Assembly: GCA_004352715.1 (NCBI GenBank)
Contig: SCFE01000076.1
Coordinates: 912,485 to 976,484 of the forward strand
Reading direction: 5' to 3'
Origin: Hofstenia miamia
Taxonomy: Eukaryota; Xenacoelomorpha; Acoela
Length of the DNA: 64,000 bases
Part shown: positions 1 through 12,313 of the stretch, in pieces
How positions within the stretch are numbered: position 1 is the first letter of the stretch
Layout of the letters: each line of letters begins with the position of its first letter
The notes under the pieces: model-generated
The model's database searches: none
What the model was told of the DNA's origin: nothing
The model's input: only the letters and a program-made list of their open reading frames with translations
Program-made: the position numbers and the translations under genes

Positions 1-1260
1 TTTTTTTAATGAATTCATTTCCCTATTTATTAAATCATTTTTGCTTATTCTATTATTTAGGAGATATAATATGAAAGAAAAAAATTTTTTGAGGTTAAAT
101 TAATCAAATACCAAAAAAATATTAAATTAAGGGGATTTTTTGCTTAAAACGTAGTTTTCTTAGAATTGCTAATTTTTGAAATGGTGCAATCAATAACTTT
201 TGAAATAGAAGTCTGATTGACTTGAAATTTTGTATGAGTGTTAAAATTCATAACATCAACTTACTGTACTAAAATCTTTTTGATCTGATTATTGAAAATT
301 ATTTTATAGGTTGTTTACGTAATAAATGACCTTCAAAAATTTGCGTAATTTCAGGACCAGAATTTTTTTTTCCATAAAAAAATAAGTATACACTCTTTGA
401 GTTTGTTTTTAGTACAGTAAGTGCATATTTATAAATGGAATACTTATGTAAATTTTTATTTTAAAACTCAGTCAATTTAATGTTATTGACCGCACCACAA
501 TATCCCTAAAATAGACCGGTTTGGTTCGTAAAAGCAGGACCAGACAGTAAATTTTAAAATTACATATTTTTTTTAAATTTTCATTCATTTTCAAACAAGT
601 AAACAATTAAAACTTAACTTTGAAAAGAAAACATTGGGTTTCTTTCTTTTAGTATAGGACCACCTTAATACACTATGAATGACATGTAAAAATGAGTCAA
701 CTGTTAATATAAGAGCGTTCATTGTTTGCTGTGACAGTTTTTGATTAGAATTAATATTAGAACATTTCCAATGAGACAACCATCTCTTAAAATGCTTTAG
801 AAAATCGACTTGATGAGATTCAATTCTGGAAATAGGTTCTTTCCATTTATCTCGTTTGAGTTTTCCAAGCAAAGGATTTTTAACGTTCACTATTTTCCAA
901 AACTTAGATATTTGACAAACAAAGGTATGAAGTCCTCCTTCAGTGCAATTTTCAATGCGATAATGAACAATTGCTTGCAATACTTCGTCTGAAAAAATGG
1001 CCACTACAGGTTTAACTTGCTGCATTTCAATTAAAGAGGGATAAACACTTTTCCTAACGAGACCTTTCGCCAATTTCAGCAAATTGAATATTTCTAAACA
1101 ATATAATCTTTGAATATCTTCAAATTTAGCTGTCAAGGTTTCACTAAAATTATTTGGATCAGGAAAAGAGAATGAATTTGATTTCAACCAATTTGAATGA
1201 ATGCATTTTAACATATGAACAGGATCAATTGCTAAGTAAAATTCTGACCATTTTCCAGTT
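1..1260. repeat. First copy of a duplicated P-element-like segment
   Basis: This segment is nearly identical to 2347-3602 in direct orientation, with an offset of about 2,346 bases and a few substitutions and small indels. It holds an AT-rich 3' flank (1-590) and the C-terminal part of a P-element-like transposase on the minus strand. A 1,000-base run of N follows immediately. A true tandem duplication is possible, but a copy that ends exactly at a gap is more typical of an unmerged assembly overlap or a second haplotype. Confidence 0.85.
591..1214 (-). pseudogene. P-element/THAP9-like transposase, C-terminal fragment (copy 1)
   Basis: The minus-strand reading frame matches the 2936-3600 frame of the neighbouring copy almost residue for residue. 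It includes the segments HMLKCI-like near its start, LLKLAKGLVRKSVYPS and LSQQTMNALILTVDSFLHVI. The last resembles the LSQQT-x-KAL block of P-element/THAP9 transposases. Such transposases cut and rejoin DNA at terminal inverted repeats; here only the C-terminal third is visible, and the N-terminal part falls in the adjacent gap. The end differs from copy 2 (RWSYTKR against TTDGTKR), which shows a small local rearrangement. It is almost certainly non-functional. I did not find convincing terminal repeats. Confidence 0.7.
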
Positions 1261-1261
1261 T

Positions 1262-2261
1262 NNNNNNNNNNNNNNNNNNNNNNNNNNNNNNNNNNNNNNN
1301 NNNNNNNNNNNNNNNNNNNNNNNNNNNNNNNNNNNNNNNNNNNNNNNNNNNNNNNNNNNNNNNNNNNNNNNNNNNNNNNNNNNNNNNNNNNNNNNNNNNN
1401 NNNNNNNNNNNNNNNNNNNNNNNNNNNNNNNNNNNNNNNNNNNNNNNNNNNNNNNNNNNNNNNNNNNNNNNNNNNNNNNNNNNNNNNNNNNNNNNNNNNN
1501 NNNNNNNNNNNNNNNNNNNNNNNNNNNNNNNNNNNNNNNNNNNNNNNNNNNNNNNNNNNNNNNNNNNNNNNNNNNNNNNNNNNNNNNNNNNNNNNNNNNN
1601 NNNNNNNNNNNNNNNNNNNNNNNNNNNNNNNNNNNNNNNNNNNNNNNNNNNNNNNNNNNNNNNNNNNNNNNNNNNNNNNNNNNNNNNNNNNNNNNNNNNN
1701 NNNNNNNNNNNNNNNNNNNNNNNNNNNNNNNNNNNNNNNNNNNNNNNNNNNNNNNNNNNNNNNNNNNNNNNNNNNNNNNNNNNNNNNNNNNNNNNNNNNN
1801 NNNNNNNNNNNNNNNNNNNNNNNNNNNNNNNNNNNNNNNNNNNNNNNNNNNNNNNNNNNNNNNNNNNNNNNNNNNNNNNNNNNNNNNNNNNNNNNNNNNN
1901 NNNNNNNNNNNNNNNNNNNNNNNNNNNNNNNNNNNNNNNNNNNNNNNNNNNNNNNNNNNNNNNNNNNNNNNNNNNNNNNNNNNNNNNNNNNNNNNNNNNN
2001 NNNNNNNNNNNNNNNNNNNNNNNNNNNNNNNNNNNNNNNNNNNNNNNNNNNNNNNNNNNNNNNNNNNNNNNNNNNNNNNNNNNNNNNNNNNNNNNNNNNN
2101 NNNNNNNNNNNNNNNNNNNNNNNNNNNNNNNNNNNNNNNNNNNNNNNNNNNNNNNNNNNNNNNNNNNNNNNNNNNNNNNNNNNNNNNNNNNNNNNNNNNN
2201 NNNNNNNNNNNNNNNNNNNNNNNNNNNNNNNNNNNNNNNNNNNNNNNNNNNNNNNNNNNNN
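1262..2261. other. Assembly gap, 1,000 N
   Basis: An exact 1,000-base run of N, the conventional size for a gap of unknown length. Open frames drawn across it are meaningless. The DNA on both sides belongs to the same repeated segment. Confidence 1.
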
Positions 2262-2346
2262 TTAAATTATTAATTTTTATGTGTGACACTTAAAATTTAA
2301 TTTCACATACTTCTTTGTGTTTTTTTTCTTTTTTTCTTTCTTTACT

Positions 2347-3602
2347 TTTTTTTAATGAATTCATTTCCCTATTTATTAAATCATTTTTGCTTATTCTATT
2401 ATTTAGGAGATATAATATGAAAGAAAAAAATTTTTTGAGGTTAAATTGATCAAATACCAAAAAAATATTAAATGAAGGGGATTTTTTGCTTAAAACGTAG
2501 TTTTCTTAGAATTGCTAATTTTTGAAATGGTGCGATCAATAACTTTTGAAATAGAAGTCTGATTGACTTGAAATTTTGTATGAGTGTTAAAATTCATAAC
2601 ATCAACTTACTGTACTAAAATCTTTTTGATCTGATTATTGAAAATTATTTTATAGGTTGTTTACGTAATAAATGACCTTCAAAAATTTGCGTAATTTCAG
2701 GACCAGATATTTTTTTCCATAAAAAAATAAGTATACACTCTTTGAGTTTGTTTTTAGTACAGTAAGTGCATATTTATAAATGGAATACTTATGTAAATTT
2801 TTATTTTAAAACTCAGTCAATTTAAAGTTATTGACCGCACCACAATATCCCTAAAATAGACCGGTTTGGTTCGTAAAAGCAGGACCAGACAGTAAATTTT
2901 AAAATTACATATTTTTTTTAAATTTTCATTCATTTTCAAACAAGTAAACAATTAAAACTTAACTTTGAAAAGAAAACATTGGGTTTCTTTCTTTTAGTGC
3001 CATCTGTAGTTAATACACTATGAATGACATGTAAAAATGAGTCAACTGTTAATATAAGAGCTTTCATTGTTTGCTGTGACAGTTTTTGATTAGAATTAAT
3101 ATTAGAACATTTCCAATGAGACAACCACCTCTTAAAATGCTTTAGAAAATCGACTTGATGAGATTCAATTCTGGAAATAGGTTCTTTCCATTTATCTCAT
3201 TTGTGTTTTCCAAGCAAAGGATTTTTAACGTTCACTATTTTCCAAAACTTAGATATTTGACAACAAAGGTATGAAGTCCTCCTTCAGTGCAATTTTCAAT
3301 GCGATAATGAACAATTGCTTGCAACACTTCGTCTGAAAAAATGGCCACTACAGGTTTAACTTGCTGCATTTCAATGGAAGAGGGATAAACACTTTTCCTA
3401 ACGAGACCTTTCGCCAATTTCAGCAAATTGAATTTTTCTAAACAATATAATCTTTGAATATCTTCAAATTTAGCTGTCAAGGTTTCACTAAAATTATTTG
3501 GATCAGAAAAAGAGAATGAATTTGATTTCAACCAATTTGAACGAATGCATTTTAACATATGAACAGGATCAATTGCTAAGTAAAATTCTGACCATTTTCC
3601 AG
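2347..3602. repeat. Second copy of the duplicated P-element-like segment
   Basis: Direct repeat of 1-1260. This copy continues without a break into the upstream half of the transposase (to about 4838 on the minus strand), so it is the more complete one. Differences include a one-base change that removes the open frame at 3124-3235 and a short replacement near 3000. Confidence 0.85.
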
Positions 3603-4838
3603 TTTTGCTAACAAAGTTTACTTTACAATTATTATCCGAAATTTCAGATTTTTGTAAAAATTTTTTGAACATTGCCTGATTAATAGCATGATTATCAGTC
3701 ATTATCACGATAATATCTATGTTTAGACTAAGAAGTCTATCCAGAACATCACTGAGCAACTCAAACAACTGTTGTCCATTAGATTAGAAATCATCACAGC
3801 AAGAACACTATTTGACAAAACCATGTCATTATGAGAGGTTGTATTGGAATTCTCAGCCACTCCTATGATCTTGCCATGTCTGTAATCAAGAGATTCTGCT
3901 ACGTGGATTTCATCTACAATTAATACATTTTCCTTTCCTGAATACAACTTTGGAAGAATAATCCTAAAATTAGTCAGAATTTTCAAAGTCAGCAGCATTC
4001 AAGAGTCTGACATTGCAAACCAATCTTTGTAAGTGACGTAAGCTTGGTAAAATAACAGTCTTGGCTTTCACAATCCTTGTATACAGCGATTGACTATGCG
4101 CATAAATTTGATATGCAAACATCAGCACATTTAGGTTGTATTTGCGTTGAAACTTATTTAGAGAGACCAATTGAAGTTGATCACGGATAAAACTAATGGC
4201 ATCAAGGTTTACTTCAGAATCTACAACACACTCTTCAGCGTCATGCAACAAGTGTGAAAGGATATTTATAGAATCATTGATAAAGTGAGTTTGACAATTA
4301 TTTACAAAAACAAAAAGATTCTGCAGTTGAGATTTTCTATCAACATATGAACAACTGAGTAAATGGCTATGACGGACTTGAGCAATTTCTATTGTTCCAA
4401 TAAATGCAGACACAGAAATTTTACCTTGAAATTTAGTAAAAGACAAAGATCTTTCCACTACTATTGATCAATTAAATAACTTCAAAATTTCACAAAACTT
4501 ATACATTCCAAGTCAATAGTGTAAATTTTATAATATGACGGTTCACAATGCAAAGCAATATCCGAGAAATCTAAACTATCATTTATATTAAAAGAGTTCA
4601 GAGTTTATTCACTTAATTTAGAATGTTTTTTTTGAGGCGACATTCTAGGTTTGATTTTTGGTTGATAATACCCAGGGTAATCAGGAAATAATGTTGGCAC
4701 AGCATTTTTAATCAATTTACTGTATTTGAGTTTAACATTTCGCCTACATTGTTTTTTCGATGAACTAGAGTTTGTAAATTGGTCTTGAGTAAAGTGGAGT
4801 TTACACACCCCTACATTTCTAGTCGGTTTGTTAACCAT
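2936..4838 (-). pseudogene. P-element-like transposase with THAP zinc finger, broken
   Basis: Read on the minus strand, 4838-4605 encodes the second half of a THAP domain. VCKLHF supplies the final Cys and His ligands, and AVPTLF is the usual THAP end box. The first Cys pair is missing, probably on an unseen upstream exon. Then 4458-3970 carries an IRDQLQLVSLNKFQRKY and LMFAYQIYAHSQSLY block. Next, 3998-3723 has VLIVDEIHVAES, the RNase-H-like catalytic region of P/THAP9 transposases. Finally 3768-3235 and 3124-2936 hold the C-terminal domain. The pieces lie in different frames and are separated by stops, so this is a pseudogene of a cut-and-paste transposon. The family call rests on the THAP box plus domain order, and I am fairly sure of it. 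Confidence 0.8.
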
Positions 4839-5438
4839 GTGACTTTCACTTCACAATTGCTAGGAAATCTATAGACTGGCACGTATTCTACATTATGACG
4901 AATTTGATGAGCATCCAACAACGCAACAGCTACGAGGCATGACTAATTTATAATACCTGAGTGCAATCTCAAATAGAATAATTCTGCTGTTTTATTACGT
5001 TCGCTTTTGCAAGAGGACGCGACCAGATCTGTGCTATGAAAATTCAATGAAATGAAATTCAATTATATAACCCTCACTTTGTCCATTGCATGTAGTTTAA
5101 GACGGTCTTGAATAGTTCCATTAACACCAGCAATTGAATAGGTAATGTTATTTTTTCCTTGGATGAGACCTTACCTTACCTGAATTGCCAAAATGTTATA
5201 ATGGATGATGTGTGACTCTTTTTTTACATATCTTACCATATTTTCACTCAATGATTTCAAGTATATTTGTAACCATCTCTTTCAGCAAACTATCGCTGTG
5301 CAGGCTGTATCAAGAATACCATGATTTAATGCTCTTTTAGTAATAATGGCAGATCACTAATACACAGTGCAAATAAAATAAGGTTCTCTTCATTTTCTGT
5401 GGAAATAGATGCATCATGTTTATGATTTTCTCGGCTAG
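4839..5438. other. No gene recognised
   Basis: AT-rich DNA between the THAP fragment and a gag-like fragment. I see no open frame with a known motif, no clear terminal repeat and no RNA gene. Confidence 0.5.
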
Positions 5439-5990
5439 TTAAACTAGTTTGATGCTGAATATATTGCTTATGTTGACAACCTTTTGCTCAGTGATATATT
5501 GAGGAAAATGTGCTACATTTTGTTGGCTGGCCATCTCTACCCAAAGGATTGATTTGATTCTTTTTGATTGTATTTCAAAAATGTGTTTCATCGAGATCTT
5601 CATTGAGGCTGTAGAGGAATGTACCAATTGCTTAATTTTCACTGGAAAATTCGCCTTTTTAAGTAACTCACATGCAAGAATGTTATCTGGGAGTTTCATT
5701 TTGTATCGTTTCATTCTGCTATAAATTCTTTCAAACTCAGTTATGTAATCTGTAATGTTTGTTCTTACATTTTGTCGGAATTCAGCATACCTCTTATAGG
5801 TTGCATACGAATTTTCAATTGTTTTCTTTTGAAACGAGTCACTGAGTTTTTAAGTAAGTTCTTGATAACATCAGCAACATCCAATTCACTTTTATCGATT
5901 TCAAGAGCAACAGATTTATATTTGCCAGATAAACTGAGGGCAAGAGCAAAGGCTTGCTTTTTGGGATCCAAATCAGTGATTCTCTCCTAA
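5439..5990 (-). pseudogene. Gag/capsid-like fragment of a retroelement
   Basis: On the minus strand, 5971-5765 reads DPKKQAFALALSLSGKYKSV and ALEIDKSEL. A second frame at 5760-5439 reads DYITEFERIYSRMKRYKMKLP and an ILACELLKKANF segment. This arrangement, an early K-x-A-ALxLSGKxR-like stretch and then an EYIxEFERxYxxMKxxxMKLPDxxLAxxLL stretch, is characteristic of gag-like capsid proteins found in many invertebrate retroelements. No zinc knuckle, protease or polymerase follows, and the two parts are frameshifted against each other, so this is a relic. The family assignment comes from memory of the motif layout and is tentative; an uncharacterised repeat protein is the alternative. Confidence 0.4.
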
Positions 5991-6251
5991 AAGTTTGCTT
6001 CAAAAACCATGATTCATAAATTTCAAATTTAACTTTGAAAACCCATATAAAAATATACTGTATTCGAGTAGTTATAAGATACAAATGACTTAATTGCCTT
6101 TACTTAATTGTATTTCAATTCCCATTCCGTTCCCATTCTAGAGCATTTCCGTGGTAATTTCCAAGAAAAGAGCAAAGATACGTGAACATAATTATATAAG
6201 CAATTCGCTCTAAACAAATCTAAATCTAAACATACAAATAGTTCAATTTTA

Positions 6252-6770
6252 GTCGCTGTCGTCATCCTCGACTACGCCATACTGTGCGGAATCAAGTGCA
6301 AGGTATTTTGGAGCTCCCTCCCCTCTCACCATAATGTCAGACAATAGATTGAAATATTGTTTGCCTAAATCAATGTAAATCATCGCAATTATAATTGAAG
6401 ATCTCATTTCTTGCGCAGCTTGGAAAGAAATAATCCGGCAAGACTGAACAACAGCTCAACACCGGCCGAAGACACTGGTATAGAAAGTATAAGCTTAGCA
6501 CAGAAACTAAGTAATGGAATTTCTTTGGAATTTCCTCTAAAAAATTGGGCTGGTTTGTGTGTAGGGACGGAAGTATTTTCGAACTGACGCATTTCTGGTT
6601 CGAGCTGGTCACCAAATCATATTCTCTTCGGCTGTGTTGGCGCCTCGGTCTCGCTGGTAAACATTTTATTTAAGATACTCTCGCTATCCATCATAGAATT
6701 TAAAGGTGTAGTTGAAGCCGTTTTCACATAATTTTGAATTCTTTCTCGAAATGCAGCAGTTAAACAATTT
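6252..6770 (-). pseudogene. hAT transposase C-terminal fragment (hAT remnant 1)
   Basis: The minus-strand frame contains IPLLSFCAKLILSIPVSSAG and VELLFSLAGLFLSKLRKKM. This is the hAT C-terminal dimerisation signature (P-x-L-x-x-x-A-x-x-x-L-x-IP-x-SSA-x-x-E-x-x-FS-x-AG), and it ends in a short acidic tail (VVEDDSD). Upstream on the same strand (6770-6620) a segment with NCLTAAFRERIQNYVKTAS fits the region before it. One in-frame stop (GAATATGATTTG context, about 6623) and the loss of the usual Arg in ERxFS show that it is inactive. hAT transposases move DNA by cut-and-paste and leave 8-bp duplications; I could not find this element's ends. Confidence 0.7.
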
Positions 6771-7383
6771 CATGCAAGTAGCTTGTGACCGTTTGTTTAT
6801 TCTGGGCTATCACTATATTTCATTCAGTGACAAATTTGTTTTGTAAGGCATTTTACTCTGAGAAAGCTGTCGAAGTGAGTTGGATAATTTGGTTAATAAA
6901 TAATTTTGCTTTCACCCTATCAGAATCTTAGACTTTATAACAGAGCAAAGCCGTATTCCATTACTAGGTGTCTATATTATATAAGTACCTTCCAATAATG
7001 TTTTTATTATTTAGTTTCAAATGTCTATATTTTAATCAAATATGTTTTTTAAATTTTCTTCTTATCTAGAACACCCAAGCATTCCAATTGGGAATTCTCA
7101 TAAATTTTTTGGTTAGAGTTATTAAGAGGTAAGAAGGAAATTTCTTTAGATAATCCTACCACACGGGGAACGAAGTGTTTTCTATGGAAACTAGGAACAG
7201 TTAACAAGGTAGCAACCTGTTTTCGATACTCCTGTCGCCGATTGAACCACAGCGCACTTGGTTAGCATGCCAAGAAACGCAGTCTATTCAATTCCCCCAA
7301 TAATGTTTTTTTCAACAGTTTTAAAATCTTCAAAATAATGAGTTCATTAACTACTTTACAGGCAGGAATATATATATATATAT
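6771..7383. other. No gene recognised
   Basis: AT-rich spacer ending in a (TA)n run (7369-7383) and a single N at 7384 that joins two contigs. Nothing coding or structural is recognised. Confidence 0.5.
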
Positions 7384-7384
7384 N

Positions 7385-8116
7385 AAAGCATGTTCTCCAA
7401 TAGACCTGCCCATACCCATGCTAATAGGCTTGGAGAAAATTCTTTCTAAATGTGGAAAAGATTTCTTCAATGATAACATCCCTAAACACAATTAACTTGT
7501 CAAGTATGGGTCGAAGTATGCTACTCAAGTTGATTAGTAAAGTATCCACAAAATCTTAATTGCTATAAAAAATGAGTAAAAATATGCGTTAGTTCTTCAC
7601 GCAATAAATTTTCATCTTTGTTTATTTTTTGGAAAGACGATCTGCTTTTTCCAACCTCTTTTATATTGATATGGCAAGAATGGAAAAGAAAATGGTGCAA
7701 CACGTCTCTAGTTTGCATGAGTTACTAAAGTTTACTGATCAGTCAGAGTTTCTCTGTATTCGAGAACTTTCAACGATTGAATGCACTTTACCTGTAGGGA
7801 GTGCAGATGCTGTACGGCCGTTTTTATGTCTTCGCCACACTAAAGCTTGTATACTTTCAAATATGAGAGATAATAGACTTGCAAATTTAGCTCTGTTCAA
7901 TATTCCTCATGACATAAAAATTGATTGTGAATTAATTGTCAAAGAATACGCCGAGAAATAGGCGTCGTTTATTTACTTGTTGAGAAATATTTATTATTTC
8001 ATTACATTTATAATGCTTTAATAGCATATTAATTGGCCGGTATGATTTTACAAACCGTTGTAGCCTCTAAAGGAAAAATATACAATCTCCTTTTATTAAA
8101 AATGTCCTTTAGGAAA

Positions 8117-8160
<44 letters not shown>
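7385..8160. repeat. Direct duplicate of 10777-11535, copy 1
   Basis: It starts directly after the single N at 7384 and is about 99% identical to 10777-11535. The visible differences are a 9-12 base indel near 7520 and a G/T change near 7820. Both copies end in a (TA)n tract. Because one border is an N and the other a microsatellite, a haplotype duplicate placed in tandem is as likely as a genuine duplication. Confidence 0.85.
7629..7961 (+). pseudogene. hAT/ZMYM-type transposase C-terminal fragment, copy 1 (hAT remnant 2)
   Basis: The 110-residue frame runs from an upstream non-ATG position to a TAG at 7959-7961. Its second half reads TLPVGSADAVRPFLCLRHTK, then RDNRLANLALFNIPHDI and IVKEYAEK. 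This aligns by eye with the hAT dimerisation block (LPVSxASxERSFSxLKxIK, RLxxLALxxIxxDI, xIxxFA). The hallmark E-R-S-F-S is changed to V-R-P-F-L, so the copy is degenerate. The first half (ARMEKKMVQHVSSLHELLKF) is compatible with the preceding helical region. It has the same protein sequence as the copy at 11007-11339. Confidence 0.65.
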
Positions 8161-8163
<3 letters not shown>

Positions 8164-9846
8164 AATATGTCACTAAAAAAGCTTGGTTATCCCCTGCACA
8201 GGACCATTGTATCTTCTGCTTCAAGTTATCTTCACACAGGTTCTTGACGATTTTCCAGACCTTTTGATTGTTTAAAGTCTAAATCATTCTTTGTTGATGA
8301 AATTTTTTATGCATATCGCGGATTTCTAAACTACGATTTGACAAGAAAATTATTCTATCTTCAAGCTGAATTGAATTCATGATGTGCAAAAATGACTTCT
8401 GCCAAGAAATATTTATCATTTGTATTATGAAAAGCAATTTCCTTACCACATTTATTGGTCAGGAGTTCTTACAGAATTAATGTTTGATCTTTTTGGAAGA
8501 ATCTGTACTTAAGACATTATGCCACAATTGCTATTTTTGACCTATCTTTATATAGAAAACATTTCCATTGATTTAGTGTCCAATGCCAAAGTTCATTTGC
8601 ACTTCGAGATGCAAGCAATTGTGAATATCACCATACTATTAGAAGCCCTAGCTTTTCCTGTCGGTATATTGAGATAAAGTACGAATTCGCAGTCCTTCTC
8701 ATTGTGAAATTCATGTTAAGAAAAATACTTCATAAAGCAAAACTGATTTTCTCTAAGGTTTTTCTGCTGAAATTGTTAGCAGTGGATGCGACTACATGAT
8801 AATGATCTATGTTGTTTCATAAGTAAACACAAAAGCATTGACAATTTAAAAATATCTACGTACTTGAATCAAAATGCTCAGTACAGATTAATTTTTTCTT
8901 TTGTTAGAAAATCAAACTAGCAGGACAACTTTATAAGGATTCCGAAAGTGATGTAGCAAATATTGAATATCTATAGTTGATGAAATTGACTATATATTTT
9001 TAATGGATTCTACATGTAAAGTTGCAAATTCTAACTGGCTCCTATCTATTTTGCCTGTTAAATCAAATGTATCATCCCATTTCTTCCCAACAGAACATTA
9101 CGTTTTTCTTGTGTTATGCCACATCAGCGCATTGAATTAGGCTTAATTCTAAAATATGAATCTTCTTCAATTGGTTAGCTTGAATACATATATTTCTGAA
9201 TGAAATAGTTTGTTTTGCTTTTAATACTGTAGAAAATATTTAAAGCTGTGCAAATGACCTCCTCTGACAAAATACACTTATGTTTGCCAGCCGAAGTTAA
9301 ATTGGAATTTGAATGTTTCTGTATTCTGAAAATGTATACTAAGCTAATATATTTGAGGTGAAAGTGTTTGAAAAATTATTCTCCCACTATCTGCGAACGT
9401 GCATTTTCAAATTCAAAATTTATCTCGTTAAATCGCTTGAATCAGATTTCAATTGCATCTATAAAACTGATTTAATTAAAAAAATTGTTTTTATATGTTA
9501 GCGTTTTAGCTTAATTCTTAGTTTATATAAATTTTTCAAGTTTTAACATTTAAAATGAATTAAAATAAAACTTAAACCAAGATTAATTTTTTGCACCAAG
9601 TAGAGTAAAGTTCTCTGAATCTATCTCACAAAATTAAGAAGTTCTCTGTTCCTTTTATGTTTACGAGAATCACTTCTGAAATGACAATAATCTTAAGTTC
9701 TTTTCAAAGTGTTTAACATTTTATAATAATAATAAATAAAATAAATGAACAAATTTTTTTCCCAATCCTGAGGATTCTATGTACAAATATTCTGGCATAT
9801 ATATATATATATGACTATTTCATTGATTTAAAATAGAAAAACTAAC
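8161..9846. other. Decayed DNA with a trace of a hAT C-terminus
   Basis: Mostly AT-rich and closed in all frames. On the plus strand, about 9385-9475 reads TICERAFSNSKFISLNRLN followed by ISIASIKLI. This resembles the hAT signature (CERxFSxxKxI...RL..xxIxxI) and suggests a much older hAT copy (remnant 3); surrounding frames are broken. No further SLC5 exon was found here, although the exons after exon 3 would be expected on the minus strand. A (TA)n tract lies at 9797-9812. Confidence 0.4.
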
Positions 9847-10097
9847 TTGTGTTTGATTTGATCCATAAACTGCAAGTCCTGTAAATGCGCCTCCAAATAT
9901 CAAAGACCAAACCGAATGCCTAATTGTAGGGCTTATCCTGAAATCATCAATCTCCAACCTATGAGCAATTGATGTTAGTTCAATTACATGGCTAAGGCCA
10001 CCAACTTCAATTATTGCAACTATTAGGATAACTACCATCCCGCCGATCATTATCAAAATTTGTAGAACATCCGTGTAAATAACAGCTTTTAAGCCAC
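9847..10097 (-). CDS. SLC5-family sodium-coupled transporter, exon 3
   Basis: Minus-strand exon with acceptor TTTTAG before 10097 and donor GTTAGT after 9847. It completes a Gly codon split after the first base of exon 2 and reads GGLKAVIYTDVLQILIMIGG, a hydrophobic segment, then IRHSVWSLIFGGAFTGLAVY and GSNQTQ. This matches the transmembrane 4-6 region of SLC5 carriers of the SLC5A5/A6/A8/A12 branch (GGLKAVIWTDVFQ, then YGxNQSQVQR). These proteins carry iodide, vitamins or monocarboxylates with Na+ across the plasma membrane. The substrate cannot be decided here. The next exon, expected to begin with a QRY-type loop, was not found to the left. Confidence 0.9.
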
Positions 10098-10776
10098 CTA
10101 AAATTGTTTAGAATTGACGTCATTTCAACAACACAATAAATTTTTGTTGGAAAGTGATAAGAATTTGTGACTTTTCCCATTGAAAAATTGTTTTCCACAA
10201 TTTTTGTTAGCGAATGGAAATCATTATATATCATTATAAATGAAATCAACTCTCAAAGCAGACATAAGGGAGACTATGTTAGACAAATATACAATTTGTC
10301 AATTCCTTGGCAGATTGGATATTTGGGTCTGGCAACATAGCTAGTAGTTCAATAATTTCTGCATTAATATTCTCAAACAAGCAATTAAATAAAGCATTTG
10401 TTATTATGATATATTACATTATATGCTCCCTCTTGTTATAATGGCGGATCTAGGCGATGATTTTTTGGCCGCTTGCCTTTTTTATGCAATCTAATATTTA
10501 TCTAACTTAGTTACTTGTTAGAACTAAAAGCAATTATGCACAATTACTTCCTTTATTTATATTTTTAAATGCAAAATCTTTAAATGTTTTCAATTAAAAC
10601 GAAAGCCATCTTATAAAGCCATCATGGCTCACAATCATATAAATTCATGAACATTAGGCATGGCGATAATTTAAGTCTTTCTAAAAAATTAGAAATTTTC
10701 AAAGAAAACTTGTTAATCTTTTCATCTACTTAAGCCACAGAATTACGCTTTAATAGAAATCTTCAACATTCAATTA
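10098..10776. other. Intron between SLC5 exons 3 and 2, left part
   Basis: AT-rich non-coding DNA. No separate gene or repeat with recognisable ends is seen. The duplicated hAT block begins at about 10777. Confidence 0.6.
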
Positions 10777-11499
10777 AAGCATGTTCTCCAATAGACCTGC
10801 CCATACCCATGCTAATAGGCTTGGAGAAAATTCTTTCTAAATGTGGAAAAGATTTCTTCAATGATAACATCCCTAAACACAATTAACTTGTCAAGTATGG
10901 GTCGAAGTTGATTAGTAAAGTATCCACAAAATCTTAATTGCTATAAAAAATGAGTAAAAATATGCGTTAGTTCTTCACGCAATAAATTTTCATCTTTGTT
11001 TATTTTTTGGAAAGACGATCTGCTTTTTCCAACCTCTTTTATATTGATATGGCAAGAATGGAAAAGAAAATGGTGCAACACGTCTCTAGTTTGCATGAGT
11101 TACTAAAGTTTACTGATCAGTCAGAGTTTCTCTGTATTCGAGAACTTTCAACGATTGAATGCACTTTACCTGTAGGGAGTGCAGATGCTGTACGGCCTTT
11201 TTTATGTCTTCGCCACACTAAAGCTTGTATACTTTCAAATATGAGAGATAATAGACTTGCAAATTTAGCTCTGTTCAATATTCCTCATGACATAAAAATT
11301 GATTGTGAATTAATTGTCAAAGAATACGCCGAGAAATAGGCGTCGTTTATTTACTTGTTGAGAAATATTTATTATTTCATTACATTTATAATGCTTTAAT
11401 AGCATATTAATTGGCCGGTATGATTTTACAAACCGTTGTAGCCTCTAAAGGAAAAATATACAATCTCCTTTTATTAAAAATGTCCTTTAGGAAATTAAT

Positions 11500-11535
<36 letters not shown>
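10777..11535. repeat. Direct duplicate of 7385-8160, copy 2
   Basis: Second copy of the hAT-containing block, lying within the intron between SLC5 exons 2 and 3. Its left flank is ordinary sequence (no N), so this is probably the correctly placed copy. The (TA)n tract at the end leads into another duplicated stretch and gap. Confidence 0.85.
11007..11339 (+). pseudogene. hAT/ZMYM-type transposase C-terminal fragment, copy 2
   Basis: It encodes the same 110 residues as 7629-7961 and ends at TAG 11337-11339. It carries the degenerate hAT dimerisation block (LPVGSADAVRPFLCLRHTK) and RDNRLANLALFNI. It lies in the intron of the SLC5 gene on the opposite strand, so it is an intronic transposon relic rather than an exon. 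Confidence 0.65.
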
Positions 11536-11804
11536 AATTAAACGCATGATAGTAGACACTCCAGTTGTATTTAGGACACCACGCTACATCGATATGTGAC
11601 CTGTAGNNNNNNNNNNNNNNNNNNNNNNNNNNNNNNNNNNNNNNNNNNNNNNNNNNNNNNNNNNNNNNNNNNNNNNNNNNNNNNNNNNNNNNNNNNNNNN
11701 NNNNNNNNNNNNNNNNNNNNNNNATATATATATATTAAACGCATGATAGTAGACACTCCAGTTGTATTTAGGACACCACGCTACATCGATATGTGACCTG
11801 TAGT
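11520..11804. repeat. Gap of 117 N flanked by an identical ~80-bp sequence on both sides
   Basis: Before the gap (to 11606) and after it (from 11724) the same sequence appears: a (TA)n run, then TTAAACGCATGATAG through CGATATGTGACCTGTAG. The gap 11607-11723 is therefore probably not missing sequence but an unmerged overlap between contig ends. Confidence 0.85.
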
Positions 11805-12270
11805 GCTCAACAATCATTTTTCTGAAGGGGTCTTTTTGAATATTGTGCACCAACCCCTCTAAATATCCTGGATCCCCCCTTAATTATGATAGATGTAGAT
11901 ATTCTTAACAGCTTATATGTTTTTGCACCACTTGTCGTCTACATAATAGCTCATTTTACTGATATTTTGTTTGTAGTGTATTATTTTTATAGAGGCCTTT
12001 TACTTCGATTAATAGGCTATTTGACCATAAAGTTTTCTAAAATTAACAAATTATTTCCCAATCTTGGCTATTTTGAAGTTCTTTAGTATTCTAAGCTAGC
12101 AAAAAATCAAATATCAGCTTGTACAGAAGAAATTTTTTCTTCGACAATACGCTTGCTCGTAAAATTTTAAAGAAAAAATATTATTAAACCAAAAAAAGCG
12201 TTTGTAAATGGAAACACAAATTCTAAACAGTTAAACATTATAACAAACCGAACCAATCCAACTCATAATA

Positions 12271-12313
<43 letters not shown>

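Noticed and set aside
1154-2293. Long open frames on both strands across 1154-2293
   Set aside because: They run through 1,000 N and contain no real sequence. The same holds for open frames across 11596-11853, 19912-20245, 21287-22532, 35063-35632, 37042-37269 and 39646-39967.
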